DNA of 10,197 nt from positions 1 to 10,197 of the forward strand of contig JAFANO010000623.1 in assembly GCA_019232645.1 (NCBI GenBank), read 5' to 3'. Positions 6,270 to 10,197 of the stretch are shown here, in pieces (positions within the stretch are counted from its first letter, which is position 1; each line of letters begins with the position of its first letter). The position numbers and the translations under genes are program-made. The notes under the pieces were generated by a model. It was not told the origin of the DNA. It saw nothing but the letters and a program-made list of their open reading frames with translations, and did not search any database. Origin of the DNA: Planctomycetaceae bacterium. Lineage in GTDB: Bacteria > Planctomycetota > Planctomycetia > Isosphaerales > Isosphaeraceae.

Positions 6270-7967
6270 TTACAACACAAACAGAGCATGGGTTGCTTGT
6301 CGGGCCCGGAGGGGGCCATTCGGATCACGATCCCGACGGCGCCCCGCGACGACGGCCGCGATGCTCGCCGCCAGGAGGATCCACCACGGCCTCTCGCCGA
6401 CGAAGCGGGCGTAGATCGTCTGATCGGGGATGAGGGTCACTCGCGCGAGGGATGTCCCCCGCGAGAAGAGGGGGAGCCGGGCGATCGTCTTCCCCAGCGG
6501 GTCGACCACGGCGCTGAGGCCTGTGTTCGTCACACGGACCAGGAACCGGCGATTCTCGAGCGCCCGGAAGGCCGCGATGAGATGATGCTGGTAGGGCGCG
6601 GCCGAGTGCCCGAACCAGGCGTCGTTCGTCAGGTTGACGAGCAGCTCCGCCCCCCCGAGCGCCGCCCTCCGCGACAGCGCGGGGATGGTGTCCTCGTAGC
6701 AGATCAGGGGCGAGACCCTCAGGCGATACGCCGTGCCATCCCGGCGGCGCATCGGGTACTCGAAGACCATGATGGCGTCGCCGGCCGAAAAGACGCCCGC
6801 GCGGTTGTTCATCGACTTGAGCCAGGGGAAGATGGAGGCGAACGGCATGTACTCGCCGAACGGGATCAGGACCTGCTTGAAGTAAGGCGGAGGGACGTTG
6901 CCGTTGGGGTGGATGGCGAAGGCGGCGTTGTAGCGCCTTGCCTCGTCGAGGAACGAGTAGGCCCCCAGGAGGAAGGCCGAGCCGTCGCCGTGGAACGGCA
7001 GGGCCGGTTCCGCCCTCACCGAGCCCACGTCCGCGGGGACGTAGGCCGGGATGGAGCCCTCGGGCCAGACGATCAGGGCGTTGGGGCGCGCGGCCGACCG
7101 GCTCAGGTCGTGGAGCCGCTCGAGGTTGCGCCGGGCCGCGTCGATGTCGAGGCGCTCGGCGAGGGAGATGTTGCCCTGCACGAGGACGACCTCCTGTGCC
7201 TCGCCGGGGGCCGGCGAATAGGCGCGGATCCGGGCGACGCCATAGCCGAGCGCGAGCCCGAAGAGGGCCACGGGCAGGAGGAAGGTCCGCCGCCTTTCCC
7301 GGAAGACCAGGATCCGGACGCCGGCCTCGGCGACCCAGAACATGAGGAAGGAGACGAGCAGCGCGCCGCCCAAGTCGGCGACCTGCACGAACGGGGTGAA
7401 CGCGATCTGCGTGTGCCCGTAGTGCCAGCGGAAGACCCGGGGCGCGAGGAACTCGGAGAGGACCAGCGCCGTCGGCGCCCGGAGCGCGAGGGTCTCGAAG
7501 AGGGGGCCGAGGTGGTGGTGGATGAGGGCGAACAGCAGGAACTGCAAGGCGCCGAAGGCGACGAAGAGGGCGAAGATCAGCGCCGAGGGGATCGCCCCGA
7601 ATCCCCCGAAGATGGAGATCGTCCCATACACCCAGTAAAACCCCAGGCACTGGCCGACGAGGCCGCACCCATAGGCCGGGAGGTACGCCCGCCGCGCGCG
7701 GACGGCGAAGACGAGGAGGAAGGCTCCGACCCAGCCGAGCAGCGTGCTCGCGAAGGTCTCAGGGACCAGCCACGCCAGCCCGATGGCGGCGCCGGCGAGC
7801 AGCGCCGCCGGAGAGGCGAGTCGCCCGCGGGTCCTGGCCGGGACCCTCGGGCCGGGCGAGTTGGCGGGCCTCAACCCGGGCTCAGGGGCAGGCAGGGGTC
7901 GCGACCGGTCCCGGGCCGACCTCCTCCCGCGCGGGGCGAGCGACAGGAAGCCGAATGCGAAGACCAT
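6270..7967 (-). CDS. lnt: Apolipoprotein N-acyltransferase
   Basis: The 565-residue protein adds the third acyl chain to the N-terminal cysteine of lipoproteins in the inner membrane. After an unusually long Pro/Arg-rich N-terminus (about 11-52) come hydrophobic segments at roughly 53-69, 72-90, 97-117, 125-152, 160-175, 195-219 and 226-246. A periplasmic nitrilase-type domain follows (about 257-515), then a final membrane segment at 527-541. The catalytic triad is visible: Glu303 in WPEGSIP, Lys364 in YFKQVLIPFGEYMP and Cys423 in LICYED. NLTNDAWFGHSAAPYQHH and RFLVRVTNTGLSA are also typical. Length is slightly above the E. coli enzyme, mainly because of the N-terminal extension. The ATG start is supported by GGAGG 6 nt upstream. 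It is divergent from the sulfatase-fold gene. A C-N hydrolase of another role is unlikely, given the membrane part and the exact triad context. Confidence 0.95.
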   Translation of the reverse strand: MVFAFGFLSLAPRGRRSARDRSRPLPAPEPGLRPANSPGPRVPARTRGRLASPAALLAGAAIGLAWLVPETFASTLLGWVGAFLLVFAVRARRAYLPAYGCGLVGQCLGFYWVYGTISIFGGFGAIPSALIFALFVAFGALQFLLFALIHHHLGPLFETLALRAPTALVLSEFLAPRVFRWHYGHTQIAFTPFVQVADLGGALLVSFLMFWVAEAGVRILVFRERRRTFLLPVALFGLALGYGVARIRAYSPAPGEAQEVVLVQGNISLAERLDIDAARRNLERLHDLSRSAARPNALIVWPEGSIPAYVPADVGSVRAEPALPFHGDGSAFLLGAYSFLDEARRYNAAFAIHPNGNVPPPYFKQVLIPFGEYMPFASIFPWLKSMNNRAGVFSAGDAIMVFEYPMRRRDGTAYRLRVSPLICYEDTIPALSRRAALGGAELLVNLTNDAWFGHSAAPYQHHLIAAFRALENRRFLVRVTNTGLSAVVDPLGKTIARLPLFSRGTSLARVTLIPDQTIYARFVGERPWWILLAASIAAVVAGRRRDRDPNGPLRARQATHALFVL

Positions 7968-7980
7968 GGAGGACCTCCAT
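7966..7980 (-). promoter_or_regulatory. Ribosome binding site of lnt inside a near-perfect palindrome
   Basis: ATGGAGG-T-CCTCCAT on the minus strand contains the Shine-Dalgarno GGAGG (7978-7974), and its last two bases begin the ATG of lnt. The CCTCC between the Shine-Dalgarno and the start is an anti-Shine-Dalgarno-like sequence. A full hairpin is impossible with one loop base, so the symmetry may be accidental or a protein-binding site. Confidence 0.5.
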
Positions 7981-8284
7981 CCATGAAGGAAGACCGGCGC
8001 AATTGCGAGATGAGCCCGAGCGGGTGGCCGGGATCATAGGCCGAAGCACCCCGGCGGTCAACCTCGGCTCAGGGCCCGGGGTCTCCCGCGGAAGGCCCTG
8101 CGGCTCGGAGCCGGCCGCCGCCGGGCAGGGAGACCATGCCGACGTCGTCGACCACGTGCAGGCCAGGGTCGAGGTAGACCCTATGAGCCAAGGTCGCGTG
8201 CCGGGTGTCGGAGGGGAGGATCCTGACCCGACTGCGCCCGGCACTCCCGTGACGGCCGGGCCGGGGGACGCTAGAATCGGGCTC
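7968..8284. other. Divergent intergenic region between lnt and the sulfatase-fold gene
   Basis: These 317 bp separate two divergently oriented genes and should hold both promoters. The sulfatase frame stays open back to 7955, and minus-strand frames are open too, but none has a start, Shine-Dalgarno or recognisable protein. One minus-strand frame ending at 8069 has high third-position GC (peptide ...HRVYLDPGLHVVDDVGMVS). Its mirror frame on the plus strand has the same bias, so coding cannot be decided. I saw no clear promoter for lnt. Confidence 0.45.
8249..8277 (+). promoter_or_regulatory. Candidate promoter giving a leaderless transcript of the sulfatase-fold gene
   Basis: GTGACG (8249-8254) and TAGAAT (8272-8277) are 17 nt apart. 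The TAGAAT box ends 7 nt before ATG 8285, so transcription would begin at or next to the start codon. No Shine-Dalgarno precedes this ATG, as expected for a leaderless mRNA. The -35 match is weak. Confidence 0.42.
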
Positions 8285-9769
8285 ATGAATGTCATCGTGG
8301 TCGTCTGCAACAGCTTGCATCTGGGCTTCCTGGGGGCGTACGGCAACGGCTGGATCGAGACGCCGCACCTCGACCGGCTGGCGTCGGAGGGGGTCGTCTT
8401 CGACCAGCATTTCCCCGAGAATCTGACGACGCTGCCGACCCGGCGAAGCTGGTGGACAGGGCGTTATGGGTTCCCCGACCCCGAGCAGGGCTGGACGCCG
8501 CTGCGGCACGACGAACCGATCCTGCCCGACCTGCTCTGGAACCAGGGGGTCCGCACCGCGCTGATCTCCGACGTCCCCCTGCTCCGCGAGGTCGGCCAGG
8601 GGTTCGGCAGGGGGTTCGACGAGGTCGTGTGGATCCGGGGGCAGGGCTACGACCCGTACGTGCCCCCCGGCGACCCCCGCGCCGGCAAGGTCCGGCTCCG
8701 CGACGAGCCGGGGCTGCGGCTCCCGCCCGAGGACGACCCCGACTTCGCGCGCTGGAAAGAGCGCTGGGAGCAGTTCCTCCGCAACCGCGCCGTGCTGAGG
8801 ACCGACATCGAGGAGAATACCGGAGTCGCCCGGACCGTCCGCGCGGCGATCGACTGGCTAGAGCGCCGGGGTGACGAGTCCGAACCGTTCCTGCTCTGGC
8901 TCGACCTGTTCAGCCCGCACGGCCCCTGGGACCCGCCGGAGCCCTATCGCGACAAGTACGCCGCCGCCGAGCCCGACGCGTTTGAGGCGGGCGAGGAGGG
9001 GGACCTAGTCGAGGACGAGGACGCGGACGTGGAGGACCTGAGCCTCGAGGACGTCCGCGTCCTGATCGACGTGCCCGCCGGCGCCGTCGGCGAGGTGATC
9101 GACGAGGCCGAGCTGCTCCGGCTCCGCCGGACGTACGCCGGGACTGTCACCTTGCTCGATCGCTGGCTCGGCGAGCTGTTCGAAGCGCTGAGGCGCCTGG
9201 GCCGGATGGACGACACCCTGCTCGTCTTCACGAGCGACCAGGGGGAGCCGCTCGGCGAGCACGGCTTCGTGCGACGGTTCCGGCCCTGGCTCTACGAGGA
9301 GCTGATCCACACGCCGCTGATCGTCCGGATGCCCCGGGGTCGGTTCGGCGGCATCCGGCACCAGGCGCTGGTGCAGACGGTGGACCTACTCCCGACGATC
9401 CTCGCGGCGGTCGGCCTGCCGCCGGCCGAGCAGGCGCACGGCCACGACCTGCTCCCCCTGATCCGGGGCGAGCAGACCAAGGTCCGCGACTACGCCTGCC
9501 TCGGCATGGACGTCGAGGAGTTCGCCATCCGGACCCACCTCTGGCACCTGATTGTTCCCGTCGAGCCCGACCCCGACGTCCCCCCGAGGTCCCCCGAGCT
9601 GTACCGGAAGCCCGAGGACCGCTGGGACCAGAACGACGTGGCCGACCAGTACCCCGAGGTCGCCGAGCACCTGGAGCTAACGCTTCGCCGATTCGTCGAG
9701 GCGGTCGGCCGCGACGCGCTGGACACCCTTCCTCCGCTCCGCGACATTGTCCGCTTCGCCCCGGGCTGA
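8285..9769 (+). CDS. Sulfatase-superfamily protein lacking the canonical active-site residues
   Basis: The 494-residue protein has the alkaline-phosphatase/sulfatase fold pattern: N-terminal strand and LGAYGNGWIETPHLDRLASEG (16-36), active-site helix TLPTRRSWWTGRYGFP (49-64), LFSPHGPWDPP with His212, VFTSDQGEPLGEHG (314-327), and TPLIVRMP plus TVDLLPTILAAVGL. Key residues differ from sulfatases. The C/S-x-P-S-R formylglycine motif is T-L-P-T-R with Thr49 at the nucleophile position. The metal-binding Asp pair after the first strand is Asn9-Ser10, and Asp-Asn/His is Asp318-Gln319. An acidic stretch at about 231-275 is inserted before the second half. There is no signal peptide, so it should be cytoplasmic. 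The start at 8285 is set by the first strand (NVIVVVCNS). It may be an inactive paralogue, a binding protein, or an enzyme with Thr chemistry; no substrate can be named. Confidence 0.85.
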   Translation: MNVIVVVCNSLHLGFLGAYGNGWIETPHLDRLASEGVVFDQHFPENLTTLPTRRSWWTGRYGFPDPEQGWTPLRHDEPILPDLLWNQGVRTALISDVPLLREVGQGFGRGFDEVVWIRGQGYDPYVPPGDPRAGKVRLRDEPGLRLPPEDDPDFARWKERWEQFLRNRAVLRTDIEENTGVARTVRAAIDWLERRGDESEPFLLWLDLFSPHGPWDPPEPYRDKYAAAEPDAFEAGEEGDLVEDEDADVEDLSLEDVRVLIDVPAGAVGEVIDEAELLRLRRTYAGTVTLLDRWLGELFEALRRLGRMDDTLLVFTSDQGEPLGEHGFVRRFRPWLYEELIHTPLIVRMPRGRFGGIRHQALVQTVDLLPTILAAVGLPPAEQAHGHDLLPLIRGEQTKVRDYACLGMDVEEFAIRTHLWHLIVPVEPDPDVPPRSPELYRKPEDRWDQNDVADQYPEVAEHLELTLRRFVEAVGRDALDTLPPLRDIVRFAPG

Positions 9770-10177
9770 GACCACCTCGCCGAACTCCTTCCGGATGGCC
9801 TGGGAGATCCGGGCCATCATCGACCGGAGTCGGCCGCGCGAGGGCTCCTCGCGGGGCACCGGCACAAGCCGCTCTGCCGGATCAGCCTCGAGGAAGGCGG
9901 CCTGGAGGCCGCTATCGGACTTCGCCGTTGTTTGCGCTTCCGGGCGTTGTCGCGCCAGGACGTCCTTCCATCGAAGCTGGCGAGCATGTGCCGAGGTGCC
10001 ATCGCCTGCGAGCGTGAGGCCCTCGGCCGGTCGCTTCCCCTTCGCCGCCTCGCTCATCGACGTGGCGTCGGGCGCCGGGACCGCCGGCGCCCTGGGAGCG
10101 CTGGGTGCCGTCGGAGGCAGGGTCGGGTCGGGTTCCATCAGAGGCTCGACCTCGGCGGGCCGGACCGCGCCCGGCAC
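9677..10177 (-). CDS. Hypothetical protein, possibly continuing beyond the window
   Basis: I do not recognise this one. A minus-strand frame is open from the right window edge to a stop at 9677. Possible starts are GTG 10177, ATG 10138 (MEPDPTLPPTAPSAP) or something outside. The first third is rich in Pro and Ala, like a disordered linker. The middle (LRWKDVLARQRPEAQ to MMARISQAIRKEFGEVV) looks helical and charged, and no membrane segment or known motif is seen. Its last 93 nt overlap the 3' end of the convergent sulfatase-fold gene, which is unusual. The protein may end earlier through a sequence error, or the frame may be fortuitous. Third-position GC is reasonable between about 9780 and 9900 only. 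Confidence 0.38.
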   Translation of the reverse strand: MPGAVRPAEVEPLMEPDPTLPPTAPSAPRAPAVPAPDATSMSEAAKGKRPAEGLTLAGDGTSAHARQLRWKDVLARQRPEAQTTAKSDSGLQAAFLEADPAERLVPVPREEPSRGRLRSMMARISQAIRKEFGEVVSARGEADNVAERRKGVQRVAADRLDESAKR

Positions 10178-10197
10178 CCGACGGCGCCGGGCTCCCG

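Noticed and set aside
6288..8039. 583-codon plus-strand frame opposite lnt
   Set aside because: It is antisense to a full-length lnt with an intact triad, and its product is low-complexity Glu/Arg/Gly/Pro-rich.
7955..8284. 110-codon N-terminal extension of the sulfatase-fold gene in the same open frame
   Set aside because: The first conserved strand (NVIVVVCNS) begins at ATG 8285, the extension is low-complexity and crosses the divergent lnt start region, and a promoter-like box sits just before 8285.
8069..8284. Minus-strand frame upstream of lnt with strong G/C third positions
   Set aside because: There is no suitable start codon or Shine-Dalgarno, no recognisable protein, and the opposite-strand mirror frame shows the same bias. 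It is kept only as a note in the intergenic entry.
1..10197. CRISPR arrays, tRNA or rRNA genes
   Set aside because: No regularly spaced repeats and no cloverleaf or conserved rRNA segments were seen on reading either strand.

Overview
The window looks like a chromosomal stretch from a GC-rich bacterium with a diderm-type envelope. It carries an apolipoprotein N-acyltransferase and a sulfatase-superfamily protein, and Planctomycetota (Isosphaeraceae-like) is the best guess. That taxon call is inference from gene style and composition; no rRNA or other marker gene is present.

Right-to-left block, 1-4466 (minus strand). Four genes form a compact cassette. In transcription order they are a HAD phosphatase-UbiA prenyltransferase fusion (2937-4460), a DprE1-like FAD oxidase (1416-2783), a DprE2-like short-chain reductase (646-1419, overlapping the DprE1 gene by 4 nt), and the N-terminal part of a GT-C membrane glycosyltransferase (464 down to the window edge). 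Together they match, step for step, the route known from mycobacteria for a polyprenyl-phosphate arabinofuranose donor. The steps are attachment of phosphoribose to polyprenyl phosphate, removal of the 5-phosphate, oxidation and reduction at C2 to give arabinose, and transfer by a GT-C enzyme. A sigma70-like promoter can be proposed in the AT-rich leader at 4542-4570.

Decayed, mobile-looking middle, 4467-6270. This holds a gene-free stretch with short repeats and palindromes (4721-4777), a 123-bp element bounded by perfect 28-bp inverted repeats (4782-4904), a glycosyltransferase-like gene broken by a one-base deletion (4911-5737), and a degenerate C-terminal remnant of an ISAs1-family transposase (5858-6153). 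It separates the less GC-rich cassette on the left from the more GC-rich genes on the right.

Right block, 6270-10197. An intact lnt gene (6270-7967, minus strand) stands back to back with a sulfatase-fold gene (8285-9769, plus strand) across a 317-bp region. The sulfatase-fold protein has lost the formylglycine residue and the first metal-binding Asp pair, so it is probably not an ordinary sulfatase. A TAGAAT box 7 bp before its ATG suggests a leaderless transcript. An uncertain hypothetical reading frame (minus strand, 9677-10177) overlaps its 3' end.

No tRNA, rRNA, CRISPR array or phage module was seen. The main biological interest is the apparent polyprenyl-phosphoarabinose cassette outside the actinobacteria and the altered active site of the sulfatase-fold protein.
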